Positions 26,431 to 36,877 of a stretch of 64,000 bases of DNA are shown piece by piece. Both the position numbers and the translations under genes were made by a program. A model generated the notes under the pieces. That model worked only from the letters and a program-made list of their open reading frames with translations. It was not told the DNA's origin and searched no databases. Position 1 is the stretch's first letter; each line of letters starts with the position of its first letter. The stretch is from Tyto alba (Eukaryota; Chordata; Aves; Strigiformes; Tytonidae): contig NW_024881279.1 in assembly GCF_018691265.1 (NCBI RefSeq), forward strand, positions 5,547,243 through 5,611,242, given 5' to 3'.

Positions 26431-27130
26431 TGTGGTATGAGTGAGACACAAGGTTTCTCATGAACTAGGGTATGAGAGGGTTAAGCTGATCATTTAGACA
26501 CAACCCTAGTCATCTTCATGAAGACCAACAGCCAATGATCAGACACAATGATAATAATCTCCTTATTTTCCTAAGAAATGCTTTGATTCTGCAAGCATCT
26601 AATCACATTAATTTTATTTTCTGTTTTAAGAGGTTCTTCTAGGGTGTGCAGCTATCAGACTGTTCCTATTAACCGGACTTTGAAACCTCTATGAACTCTG
26701 TTGTCAACAAGACTCATCAGCATTTATCGTGTTTAGCTCAGTAGATTCAGAGAATGATCTGTCTTTCGTAGACTTACACTCTCATTTATTATTGTTACTC
26801 TCTGGTTTTGCCATCTTTGTATATACTCACAGCCTGGTAAAACGTAAATGCAGAAGGCCTGGTATGAAGATCATTCGTACTTTATAATTGTACTTTTTAA
26901 TGAAAAGCACCATTATCCTAATTAAACTGGCCCATTTTGAAGTGTGTGTGTGCATGTGCACATAGACATAACATCTGAATGCCTTAAATGTGTATACATA
27001 TGTGTATATATATATTTGTATGTATTATACATGTATATACACATTTATATCCATCAAATGCATTCAGATCACAGGTATTCTTTCTGTGCTGAGACTTAAG
27101 GCAAAGAGTCAATACACTGTGCCTGCAGTT
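26431..27130. other. Intergenic DNA, no gene seen
   Basis: AT-rich. It ends in a complex TG/TA microsatellite (26943-27047). A further 5' extension of the CR1 copy was looked for and not recognised. Confidence 0.5.
26943..27047. repeat. Compound TG/TA microsatellite
   Basis: Alternating GTGTGTGTGC, GTATACATATGTGTATATAT and ATTATACATGTATATACAC blocks. They are rich in purine-pyrimidine alternation and self-complementary segments, so they could extrude cruciforms or vary in length. Confidence 0.8.
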
Positions 27131-27225
27131 GCTCCCATTTTGCAAACCAGATAAATTATTCACTGAAAGGGATCAGCCAGCTCTGGCAAAGCCAGGATTT
27201 ACACCGGCAAAACTCTTTTGATCTA
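27131..27225 (-). mobile_element. MIR-like SINE remnant, minus orientation
   Basis: The plus strand reads CTCCCATTTTGCAAACCAGA, then a spacer, then CAGCTCTGGCAAAGCCAGGA followed by TTTACACC. This is the antisense of MIR: CCCATTTTACAGATGAGGAAACTGAGG through GTGGCAGAGCCAGGATTCGAACCC. The match is spread over about 95 bp with internal divergence. Confidence 0.55.
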
Positions 27226-27379
27226 TGGATTGTAGGAAAGACACGGCACAAAAGATGGCTGCGTTGCATCGGACCGAAGAGCATTATTACAGGATGAAGG
27301 AAGGAAACAAAAATAGACTTGACACACAAGTATTGCAGAAAGTTTCTAAAGTGGGAATTTGAATTCTCTGCAGCCAGCT

Positions 27380-27558
27380 CTGGGTGTGCTGCTGGGTGTG
27401 TTACCCGATCCGGTCCCCGCTCCCCGGCAAGCTGGGGACCCTCACGCAGGGCTCCTCCCCAGCCGCCCCGCCGCCAGCATGACAGACACGGAGGGAGAAA
27501 CAGAAATCGCTTGGAAGGGAGCTAGTGAAAAAATAAAGGGTCAGAAAATGGAGCTGCA
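27380..27558 (+). other. Candidate unannotated first exon (GC-rich block with donor site)
   Basis: A small GC-rich patch in AT-rich surroundings has CpGs concentrated at 27403-27475 and includes GCCGCCCCGCCGCCAGC. It runs into ATG at 27479, preceded by GCCAGC. The frame encodes 27 residues (MTDTEGETEIAWKGASEK, then IKGQKMELQ) before a stop. The full-strength donor GTAAGTT starts at 27559, just ahead of that stop, so splicing would keep the frame open. It could be the first exon of a lncRNA, of an unknown gene, or a distal alternative leader of SMAD5. I do not recognise the peptide, and no acceptor partner was identified. Confidence 0.25.
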
Positions 27559-29585
27559 GTAAGTTGCTGGAAGGTAAAGCTCACTTCATTTGTTATTGGT
27601 CGTTTTTTTTTTGTTTTTTTTTTGTTTGTTTTGTTTCTTTTGTTTTTTCACGAGAGCCTGCCCGCCACTTAATTTGTTAAGCTTTGAAGTACGTTTTGCA
27701 GCAGGGGGAAGGAGATTCGTGGAGATGGCGTCACTTTATAAAAGTTTCCAGATTTTACTGAGCTTCTTGTTTGTTTTCTTTTTCTTTTTTTATGGGGTGT
27801 GTGTGGGGGGGTGTTCTACTATTCATAATGCGAGTGGGCGATGTGGCCGAGATCTAAATATACGCCTGTGAAAACAGAACCCCTGAGATAGCAACACCGA
27901 TAGCAGAGGCTATTGTTAACTTTGGGGATTCCAATTAAATCCTGCAATGTAAAATATTTATTTAATTACTGGATAGAGGTCAGGAATGCTCTCTGACTAC
28001 ACTAATGGAGTTGGAATAATGCAGTAAAGGAGTATTTTGTCCTACCCTCCCTCTTCCCTTCCCCCCCCCCCAGTCTAAATAGCTATAGGCAAGCACAGGC
28101 TGGAATATGAACACTAAATGACAAAAACTTTCAGCTTTGTTTTAGGAGTTATATTTCAGTGGGGTAAGCAAACTATATTGCATGTATTTTTCCATATCTT
28201 CAGCTCAATCCAAACACAACATTCCAAAGGATAAAATCTGTTACAAAATGAAACCGACTTCGTGACAGCTGAACTTCTACACGGAGTCTAAAAATTATCT
28301 AAAAGCGCCTTGAGAATCCTAAATGTCATTCCCAAGATGTGGTGAATTGTAATTAGGGTTGTGAACTATTTTAGTGACAGTGCCTTACATGGGGCCCATC
28401 TAAGCAGCTGTGGCATTTATGAACTTTTTATTTTTTCCTTTACTGTGTGACATATGAAGATGTTTAGACAATAACAATAATCCTAATTTATTTAAGATTT
28501 GCAAAAATGTAACCAAAATTGAAAATGTGTTGTTTGCCTCTTGATTTTCCTTCCTGTATTTCACTTTAAAACATGTCATAGGGCAGTGCTTGAAGAGTGG
28601 AAGAAAACCGATCTACGATAAAATAGTGAATGAAAACTAACATTTTTTATTATTATGAGGAAAAAACCTATTTTGTAATTTTCTCATCTTACTGGCTTCC
28701 CCAAAATGTTTTAATTTTTTAGAGAATGATACAGTTCCATGTTCTCCTAACAAAAAACAAAGAAAGAAAAATAAAATTTTTGTGGAAATTTTGCAAAGAA
28801 AAGCAAATACTTTGCAACATGTTGTCTAAAACCTGCACTACACTCTGCCCAAAAGCACTTTAATTTCATAATAGACATTACTGTGCTTGTATATGCAGAT
28901 CTTGATACTGCAGAGGAAATCGTTAAACCCAACTATGTGGTCATGAGGGTGGAAAAAAAAAGTTGTGTCCCTAAGTGTGCCACGAAATTTAAATACAAGT
29001 TGTAAAGGCCCAGCATCCTGTAACTTGGGGACTTTGGCAGAAATACAGCCAGGAGGAGAAAGTCAGGTCCTGTCGGTTCCTACCTGAGAAAGCTTGAGGA
29101 CTCTGCATTGCCATCACTAATTGTTTTGTGTTGTGAAATCCTGAGGTGATAAAACTGCTGTTAGAAAGTTGGCTTGTGAGTAATTAAGTGTAGGTCTAGC
29201 TATTAAAACCTGATTTGTTACTCAGGCTACACTCATCGGCTGCGTCTTCTCTCAAGATAAACTCAGTGTCCTTTTCACTGGTCTAAGCCAAAAGTATCTG
29301 CATAATGAATGGAGAGAGATTTTAGCTATGGGTATTGTTCAGACATATATTGTGGGATGAATTATCTTTATTGCAATAGGTACAATTATTGTAATAGATC
29401 GCTTCTATTTCAAACTGTTCCTTTTTCCTTTTATTTATTTCCAGAGGAAATGCTGGAGGATGCGTTCCTTTCTTCATTTAAAGTTTAAAATACTGATTTT
29501 ACTCACAAGCAAAAGTTTCTTTTTTTTTTTTTCCCTTAATTTCTGTTTCGGAGTGTTTATTATATTCAAGCTTCTCCACAGGGTG

Positions 29586-29612
29586 GGTGTAACCAGGAGA
29601 AGAATTTGGCCC
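29586..29612. repeat. Terminus of a palindromic amniote dispersed repeat
   Basis: Reads GTGTAACCAGGAGAAGAATT followed by TGGCCC. This resembles the TGTAACTGAGAGCAGAATTTGGCCC end common to the palindromic repeats noted at 20.98-23.03 kb. Only one end is recognisable. Confidence 0.35.
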
Positions 29613-31856
29613 ATGATGTGAGCTAAATTTTCAGTGCTTCCACTATTTAGAGCTCTGTTGCGCTAAAAATAGTTTTCCTGTGGTTTTGGCCATGGAGCCA
29701 CAAATGCAAGTTTTCAGTGCACAGTTATTGTGGATGTTGGTCCCAACTATTGCTACAAGAAATGGAATTCCAGCTCATGACTGTGTCAACACATGATTAT
29801 GTTGAGTGTGAGGCTGCATGTTAGATCTCCTCACTGTCCCAAACGAGAATGTGTCCCACCCAAAGGCCAGTCCCTTCCGAAACTGTTCTCAGGGGGCAGT
29901 GCTTGGGCTGGGGAGCGAAGAGCTCTAGGAAAAACTGGGTCTAAGCAGGCAATATCCTTGAAGAATACACCCAGGAGGCTCCGTGTTTGGGTAATGGTGT
30001 GGGACACAAAACAAGTGGTAGGGAAGCGAGTAAATCTAAGAAAATAAGAGAGTTTTGTTCATGTCTAATTTTGAGCAATTTTCATAACAGAATAAAGCTC
30101 CCAGTGACCATGTGGCTATGGTCCGTGGAAAGAAGTTATCTGTGTGTTAGATTCGTTCTCTTTCTGTACATTTTCTACCCCACTGCAGTGGCCCAACTTC
30201 TCTGTTGGCCACAGGCATTTGGGCAGGTTGCTGCAGACAGCTTTTAGGAGGCAGGGGCCACCTTTCTTCTGAGCTTAAAAGTGGGTGTCAGACTCCAGAA
30301 AAGGTTCTTCTAATGTGAGGTCACGTTCTGGAAATAGTTGAAAATCACTGATTTAGAAGAATGACAGTACTACATGTTTCTTTACTGCTGATGCAGTGGT
30401 GATTGGGGGATGGTTTAGAAAAATAGTAACACTGGAGGAATATTCAAAGTAATCATGCCATTTAAAATTCTTTTCTTTATCATTTCCTCTGTGAGAGCAG
30501 TGTGTTACTTTGTGTTAATCAGCTGGGACATTTTTTCCATTCCTCCGGGAAGGTTTCCACCCCCCGGCTCCAAGAAGCAGATCCAATCTAGCAGTACTCT
30601 GTCCTGACCAGACTCTACCCACAGGTGTCAGTGGAAGATGTGGACTTCATGATGGTTCTCAGGCAACGGCTTCTCTTATTCATTACTTATATATCTTACT
30701 CTTTGTGCAGTGTCCTTTTTCCCTTCTCAGGATTTTGCCTTTTTTATGTTTTTTTCAGACGTTTATTTCTTGAACAGTGTGTTCAATTTTTCACCCTTAG
30801 CTGACTCCCAGATCTGACCAGCTGGATATACCATCCCCAATAGATTCATATTTTTATTCTGTAGAGTGTGAAAAGACACTGGTGAGCTGCACTTACAAAA
30901 CCTTTACATAATGCCTTTGTTTCTAACATCTCCACAGATGTACCGGTATTCAGTTACGTCTCATCTCATTTATTCCTTCAGTCTAGGAAGAACAGTTTGC
31001 AGCTATAAACTTGCTGGGAACTATACTTTGCCTTGCCTTTCCCTCCCCTGGTCTACAATTTCGTTAACATCTTATATCTGTAGCTTCAGGAAACAAGACT
31101 AATTCTTCCCTCCCTTTCTCTGTACTGCTGTGTGAGTTGAGTCATGCAAGGTACCCAGAAGTGTGGCTGTAACAATAACAGGGTACAAAATTTATTCTCC
31201 TAGAATTCAAAAGCTGTGCGACAGTTAGCGTAACTTCACAGGAGTCCACACCACCAAGGGCCTTGCAGATAAACACTTCCAATATATTTCCTCCAGAGGC
31301 TAAACCTTTTTTTTTAAAAAAAAAATTTCTTACATATGTGATGCAACATGCACAATGTTTGTATTGCCTTCTTGTTATGAGGCAGCCACTTATCATCTAT
31401 TGTGCTTCTTCTCAGTGTGCTGTAAATTGTAGGGTTATTTAAGAGAACCGAATGGCCAGAACCAATGCCACCTCCCTTCCCACTTGCTGAACTCTGCTCA
31501 AACATAACACTGTTTTTCTACCTCAAAAATATATGTAAAGGTATGTATAGTATGTTAGCCCCTCCTTAGCCTTTCCCACCCTGAAACTTTTCAAACAGGG
31601 ATGGCATGTTCCTCTCTTCACTGCCAAAAAAAAAAAAAAAAAATTCCTTTCTCAGCTTTTCCCCCTTCCCCCATTTCTTCTCAGCTGACAGCTGTGAGAG
31701 TGGAACTTTCTTGAGCTGTCCTATCCATTTTCCCCCATTCTGTTTTTAAGCTAGGTTTGGTTTAAATATCCAAGTCATCTTTCACACTACAGGAATAGTT
31801 ATAAAGTAGCTTTGCAAATGTTTAAGGTGGGTAGAGACATGGCAAACTGTTAGATA

Positions 31857-31947
31857 TTATTTATTTATTTGTTTATTTATTTATTTTAAAACAACATTCT
31901 CCGCTCTGCCCTCCCTGCCCCTTACCCCCCCCTCCCGCCCCCCCCCC
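31857..31947. repeat. TTTA microsatellite followed by C-rich tract
   Basis: A TTTA/TTTG tetranucleotide run (31857-31887) is followed 37 bp later by a C-rich run (31925-31947) broken only by T and G. The complementary strand has G-runs able to form a quadruplex. Confidence 0.85.
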
Positions 31948-33813
31948 AATTTATAAAGTTGGTAGGGAATTAAATTGAACAATGCAGTCATTTTAGAAGT
32001 CACAGGAAGGCTGAAGTTTCATAATAAAGCAACTCTTTTTCAAGACTATTTCCTTATAATTCAAACAATATATTTGTTTTTCAAACTATTCATTTCTAAC
32101 CAAACAAAAAACCTCATTAAGAAATCTAGGGATCATATTCAAAATACGGAGAGAAAAATCAAAATAATGTAATTTAAGATACTTGTTGAACTTCATGGTT
32201 GCTTCTCAACCATGCAAGGCCTGATACAAACTGGTGGTAGTTTTCCTGTTGTTTTGTACTTTTACCAGACTGTAAGGCTATAGCTAGCTCCAACATAAAC
32301 ATCTACAGTAGCTCAGGTTTATGAGAAGGCAGTTTTCTGTCTTCATTGCCATTAGACTGTGCACAAAGGAATGTGAGACAGGTATTTGTACTTTAGTTGA
32401 CTTTACAAGGCAGGACCAAAAATATATTCATGTGCAGTTGTCTCTGCAGAATCTGAACACACAATTAATAATGAAAACATTCGGATAAGTAGAAGCTTAG
32501 CTAGTCATTTTTCCTTGGATTATCACAGCTGTACGTCTATGTGTTGGAAAATCCAGGGCTGATAATGCTAAAAGAGGATTGCTGGTTCCTCAAATTGTGA
32601 AATTCATGAATTGGTGAAATCACATGATTTCTGGAAACTGTGCTCAGGATGCCTTGAGTCTCCTTGTTGCAAGCCCTTTATTGAACTTATTAGAGTGGAG
32701 CCACTGCAGCATGGCACTAGAGTTTAGTGATGGAAACCATGAATGAAGTAGACTGTGGTGAAAATGGTGTTAATTTTATTGTGACCTTAAAGGTACACAG
32801 ACTTGACTCATTAGAAGGCAATGTCATTTACTTTGTCCTTCAGTGTCTCATGGACTAGAAGGTGATAACTTGGCTTTAGACATTTGGGGTTTGCCCATTC
32901 AACATTAGCCTCTGACAAAATGGAAACAAAAAGAGGAAAACTATTTTTCAGTTGGTAGATCATAATCATTATTACCACACTTCAAAATTGTCTGTATATT
33001 GTGCTTAAGAATCACTGTTTTCTGAGGAGTGGTGTGCTGCAAGCAGACATGTCTAACTTGCCTGTAGTTTTAAACTGAGACCATCTGGGAAAACTTACAG
33101 TTTTCCTTGTCCTCCCCCATACACTTGCAGGCACACCTTCAGCTTTCCTCATCACTGGAACTCTAAAACCACTGCAGGAAGAAGCACATCACAGCTCTGA
33201 GTTGTAGCTTCATCTGACAGTATACAACTGTTTTGTAACTTCTCAATAAGAGAACATTCTGTTTCGTAGAGACATGATGGCTGGCACATGAACAACACCT
33301 AAAATGCCTGCTGCCAATTTGTTGTTTGTTACTTGGTTTATTAATTAAGTTACACAAAAGATCTGGAAAAAGACCAACATTTTTTTTTTGTCCCGTATTT
33401 TGGACTGCCTGGCCAAAGCAGAACAATTGCTGGTGCAGAGATACATAGGAGTCCCCAAAGGCTAGCTCTGTTCTGACTAAATTACACCAAAGCCTTGCTC
33501 CTTCACTGCTGTCATGAACTTCAGTAAAGATATCCTGTTGGGCTATTAATTGACCTCTGTATAGATCTGATCAGAGCACACTAGTGCTAAAAACTTCTAT
33601 TCACATCAAAAATAATCAAGAGCCAAATAGTTTTGAACCAGAGGAAAATTTCTTCAAAGCTCAAATATATTTGAAATTGAAAATTCCAGCTGGGTCACTG
33701 GTTATTTTTCCCAGTTTCTACAATATTTACATTGATTTTTTTTTAATATGTTTTACCCTTAATTTACACAAATAAAACATGGGGTTTCATGTGGTTTCTT
33801 TTTAGCTTAATTA

Positions 33814-33837
33814 TATATTTGTATATATACAAATATA
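33814..33837. repeat. Perfect 24-bp AT-rich palindrome
   Basis: The segment is its own reverse complement, centred on GTATATATAC (33821-33830) with flanks TATATTT and AAATATA. It is probably a product of TA repeat expansion. Confidence 0.85.
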
Positions 33838-35399
33838 CGTACCTATAAAATCACTTTTCACTACATTTGCTTGTTTCTAATATTTTTTTCCAAAAGGAAT
33901 TTGTTTGATAGCAAGATTCTGTTGGAACGCCAGATTCAATTGGTATGCCAGATTTTTAGCTGCTGCAAGACAGTGTAGTTACATGTCCTACAACAGAGAT
34001 ACAAATTTACATACAAATGATGATTTTGCCTCATATATCTGTTCTTACTTTTTTTTTTTTTTTTTGTCAGGGGAAGAAACTCCCCTGTAGGAATTTCTGT
34101 AGTGGCTTAGGTTTGGATTGAGTTTAGCTCAGTAGTGTCTGCAACAGGCTCTGATCAGCTTCCTCAGAGGACAGCAGCCTCTGCGTTATGAAGTAATCAT
34201 CCTGTAGAAGTTTCCTCTTAAAATCACTTTGTGGGCCAAAGTGTGAAATACTTTCCCCTAATTGTGGATGTTCCTGTTTCCTATATAAAGCTAAATTTCT
34301 CAATGCCATCGGAGTTCGGGCCTCAACCATACTCCATGGTGAGCAGTTCCACCTGCTCGTGAAGCGAGTGAAGAGCAGAGCTGAACGCAGCTCAGCCTTC
34401 CATGTGTTGCTCTAAGGCATCTTGTCTTTTGTAAGGGAAACAAGACTTTGCCAGGCCTTCCCTATAATGAGAGGCCTTTGAAAGGACAATTGATTTTTAT
34501 TATCGATTTCAATGGAAGTAAGCATTCTTCACATCTAGTGGAAACATAGGTGGAGTTCCAAAAGTCAGTTGTATATTGAAAGCAATTGAAAAAATTAAAA
34601 CATTCTGACACCATGTCATGGTATGGAAACCAATTCCTCTTTAATTTACCCATGGATCAATCAATTTACTTAGTTAAAAATGATAACAAATGAAAAATTA
34701 TGGCTGTAGTATTCTTAATCAAGCTCAGGTGTTGTGGTGGCACATTGGAGGTGGTTTTGGCCTGGTACCTCTCTGAAATTTTCTTCCATGTTGTTCGAAA
34801 AACAGCTTTGAGGAAACCATGGTCATTTCCATTTCACTCGATGAGGCCAGTTGTGAGAAAAGTAGGAATTTGTTCCATACTGGCATTACGTACAGTATGA
34901 AAATCCTCATCCATGGAGTTCTTTCTGGTCATTCCTGAAGCTGCTGATGTGTTTTCTTGAAGCTTTACCATGCATTTTTAATAACAAACCACCCAAAGGA
35001 CCCCTGCCGCCCTTCAGTGCCGCGGAGCAACCCCCAGGTGCAAGGGCTGAGGCCGGCGGGCCCCTACCAGACGCCGGGAAGGCAGCACAAAGCACCGGGC
35101 AGAAAAACGCTGGATCTCAGCCCCAGGGAGCCGCCGGGCACCTCACCGCGGCCCAGGCCCGTGGGCTGCCATTGGGGTAGATGAGGGGGGGGATCGCTGT
35201 GGGTGCTCGCTCAGCGTGAGTTAACTTTTTTTTATTCCTCCGCCTGGGAGGTAAATTACTTTTTTGACAACACACATCGAACACCTCGTTTTTTTTACAT
35301 TTACTTCCCTGCCTTTTGCGGGTACACGCTGCACTCCCGCCGTGGCCATCCCCACACGGCAGCCCCCGGCTCCGCCCGCTTCCTCCCCGGGGCAGCAGC

Positions 35400-35409
35400 G
35401 CGCATGCGC
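35400..35409. promoter_or_regulatory. NRF1 palindrome
   Basis: A perfect GCGCATGCGC, the NRF1 core common in CpG-island promoters, lies about 200 bp upstream of the presumed exon 1 donor. Confidence 0.6.
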
Positions 35410-35516
35410 GGCGCGCAGGCCTCCCCCTCCCCCCCCTTCCCCTCCCCTCCGCGCACATCCGGGTCCCGGCGCTGGCCCCGCCGGCGCCGCCGCGCCGCTG
35501 TCCCCTCCGCGGGCTC

Positions 35517-35521
35517 CCAAT
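35517..35521 (+). promoter_or_regulatory. CCAAT box
   Basis: CCAAT in the context GGGCTCCCAATAAAG inside the island. A second, inverted copy (ATTGG, 35637-35641) abuts GGGCGGGG, so factors could act in either direction. Confidence 0.4.
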
Positions 35522-35969
35522 AAAGTTTTGTTGCGAGCGGGCGGGCGGGCGGCTGAGGCCCAGCCGGTTCCTCCAGCTTAACGGATCGGCCGCCTCGCTC
35601 CGTGCCGGGTGGGTTGTGGGCGGCCCGGGGGGGAGGATTGGGGCGGGGGGGGGCTGTGAGGATGAGGTTTGGGGGGGGGGAGCGCGGCGACTCCTCAGCG
35701 GCGTTGGGGCGCTGCCGTTCGGGTTCCCGGGGTTGAGGGAAAGGCGGCGGAGGGGGGAAGGGAAAACGGGCCTTTTTGGAAAGTTTGAGGGGTCGAGGCC
35801 TCCCCCCCGACCCCGCTCCGCGGCCCCGGTGGTGATAGAGTTTGGGGCTGGCGGGGGGGGTGGCGCGGGCGGCGGCGTGTGGAGGAGGAGGAAGAAGGAG
35901 CAGCCCGGGGAGGGAAAGGGGAGCGCGGGATCGCGCTGCTGGGCTGTTAAAACACGCTTCGTGCTGATT

Positions 35970-36051
35970 AAAAAAAAAAAAAAAAAGTCTGTGCACGCAA
36001 CTGTAGGAGCAAACTGTTGCAATGCTACTAAGAGGCTCGGTGTTTTTTCTT

Positions 36052-36096
<45 letters not shown>
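35970..36096. repeat. A17 and T43 homopolymers facing each other
   Basis: A17 (35970-35986) and T43 (36054-36096, extending to a T-rich stretch from 36043) are separated by 67 bp at the 3' edge of the CpG island. They form an inverted repeat of homopolymers. The T43 tract is the longest homopolymer in the window. The DNA just beyond it (36097-36200) is CpG-containing, with a hairpin GGGGAG/CTCCCC (36146-36165). Confidence 0.9.
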
Positions 36097-36100
<4 letters not shown>

Positions 36101-36334
36101 CGAGGATCTCTGCTCCTAACTGGAGTAAGGCCTGACCGATCGAAAGGGGAGACTAACAACTCCCCGTGTCTCAAACCCGTCGCTCTCCCGTGATGTTAAG
36201 GCACACACACACTTGTCCACCTTGGCCTTTCTTGCGTGCATCCAGCCCTGACAGCTGCCTGACAACAGATGGACTGCTTAAGTGATTTAGAATGGCAATT
36301 TTTGTTTTCTGCGGGTTGTAAACTTAATAGAGGA

Positions 36335-36500
36335 AATATGGTCTTGCGGTTAAAAGCACAAGACTGGAAATCAAGTGATCCGTGTGCTGTTCCAGTTGTG
36401 TAGTTTCTGATGTGACCTTAAGCTAATTAAATGAAGGTATTTCTCAGTAAAATGAGGTAGGGAAGAACTGATTCAGCAGTATTTGGATTGAATATATTAT
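36335..36500 (+). mobile_element. MIR SINE remnant in SMAD5 intron 1, plus orientation
   Basis: Consensus landmarks occur in order: TGCGGTTAAAAGCACAAGAC (tRNA-derived A-box side), ATCCGTGTGCTGTTCCAGTT (B-box side), TGATGTGACCTTAAGC, then TTTCTCAGTAAAATGAGG. These parallel GTGGTTAAGAGCACGGACT, GTGTGACCTTGGGCAAG and TTTCCTCATCTGTAAAATGGGG of MIR. It is the best of the three MIR-like remnants here. Confidence 0.7.
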
Positions 36501-36859
36501 TGAAGAGGTTCATTGATAGTTGTTGAATCTTTTGGTGGAAGCTGTAGGGATTTAGAGATTTTATTCAGTGAATGACTTGGGCTCTCTGCTTTAACAAAAC
36601 CTTCAAAGAATAACTGTCAAAATTTGCATCAGTCTATAAGTTTTGTCTTGTTTTGGGAAATTAGATTGTCAGTATGTGTTTGTTTTAGATTAATCTCTTG
36701 CTGGTTTTCATTCCCTTGCTGATTTCAGACACTTTCCCTTCCATGGGTGTCTAAAATAGTGAAAACTGACATCAGTGTCATTTGTTACATATCTCAGTTA
36801 TGGAAGTTCTGCACGGAATATCCTTCTGATATTCTGAGGAATCACAGAATTTGATTGAA

Positions 36860-36877
36860 GGGGGGGGGGGGAGGGGG
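36860..36877. repeat. G-run
   Basis: G12 followed by A and G5 on the plus strand, transcribed as G-rich RNA within intron 1. It can form a quadruplex. Confidence 0.9.

Larger units (their letters stand above)
27559..34985. other. Intergenic DNA upstream of the SMAD5 promoter
   Basis: No coding exon supported. It is AT-rich with many simple repeats: T-rich runs 27603-27650, a C-run 28061-28071, T9A10 at 31307-31325, A18 at 31626-31643, TTTA repeats 31857-31887, a C-rich run 31925-31947 and T17 at 34049-34065. A perfect AT palindrome lies at 33814-33837 and a palindromic-repeat end at 29586-29612. The stretch 30540-31110 is pyrimidine-rich but not recognisable. Confidence 0.5.
34990..36200 (+). 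promoter_or_regulatory. SMAD5: SMAD5 CpG island and promoter region, with presumed noncoding exon 1
   Basis: The only large CpG island in the window, densest at 35300-35960, lies 9-10 kb upstream of the coding start, where a SMAD5 promoter is expected. It holds GC boxes, a perfect NRF1 palindrome (35400-35409), an ETS-like ACATCCGG (35455-35462), a CCAAT box (35517-35521) and an inverted CCAAT beside a GC box (35637-35647). There is no convincing TATA box. A usable donor GTGGGT after CCGG at about 35608 would give a first exon ending there. The exact start site and exon end cannot be fixed from sequence alone. In human an antisense transcript (SMAD5-AS1) lies in this area; a counterpart is possible but not shown. 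Confidence 0.7.

Noticed and set aside
33480..33540. Possible further palindromic repeat (ATTACACCAAAG and AACTTCAGTAAAG)
   Set aside because: The two phrases are suggestive, but no centre or end could be matched.
1..34985. Exons of TGFBI, the expected upstream neighbour
   Set aside because: No fasciclin-domain peptide or splice-bounded open frame was found. The gene probably lies before the window.
35117..36022. Minus-strand open frame of 301 codons, with others overlapping it on both strands
   Set aside because: GC-rich CpG-island DNA lacks stop codons in many frames. The peptide is proline/arginine/glycine low-complexity sequence and runs through the A17 tract.
36335..36420. tRNA gene-like sequence
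   Set aside because: The A-box and B-box resemblance is that of a MIR SINE head. The cloverleaf pairings are not intact, and MIR body sequence follows.
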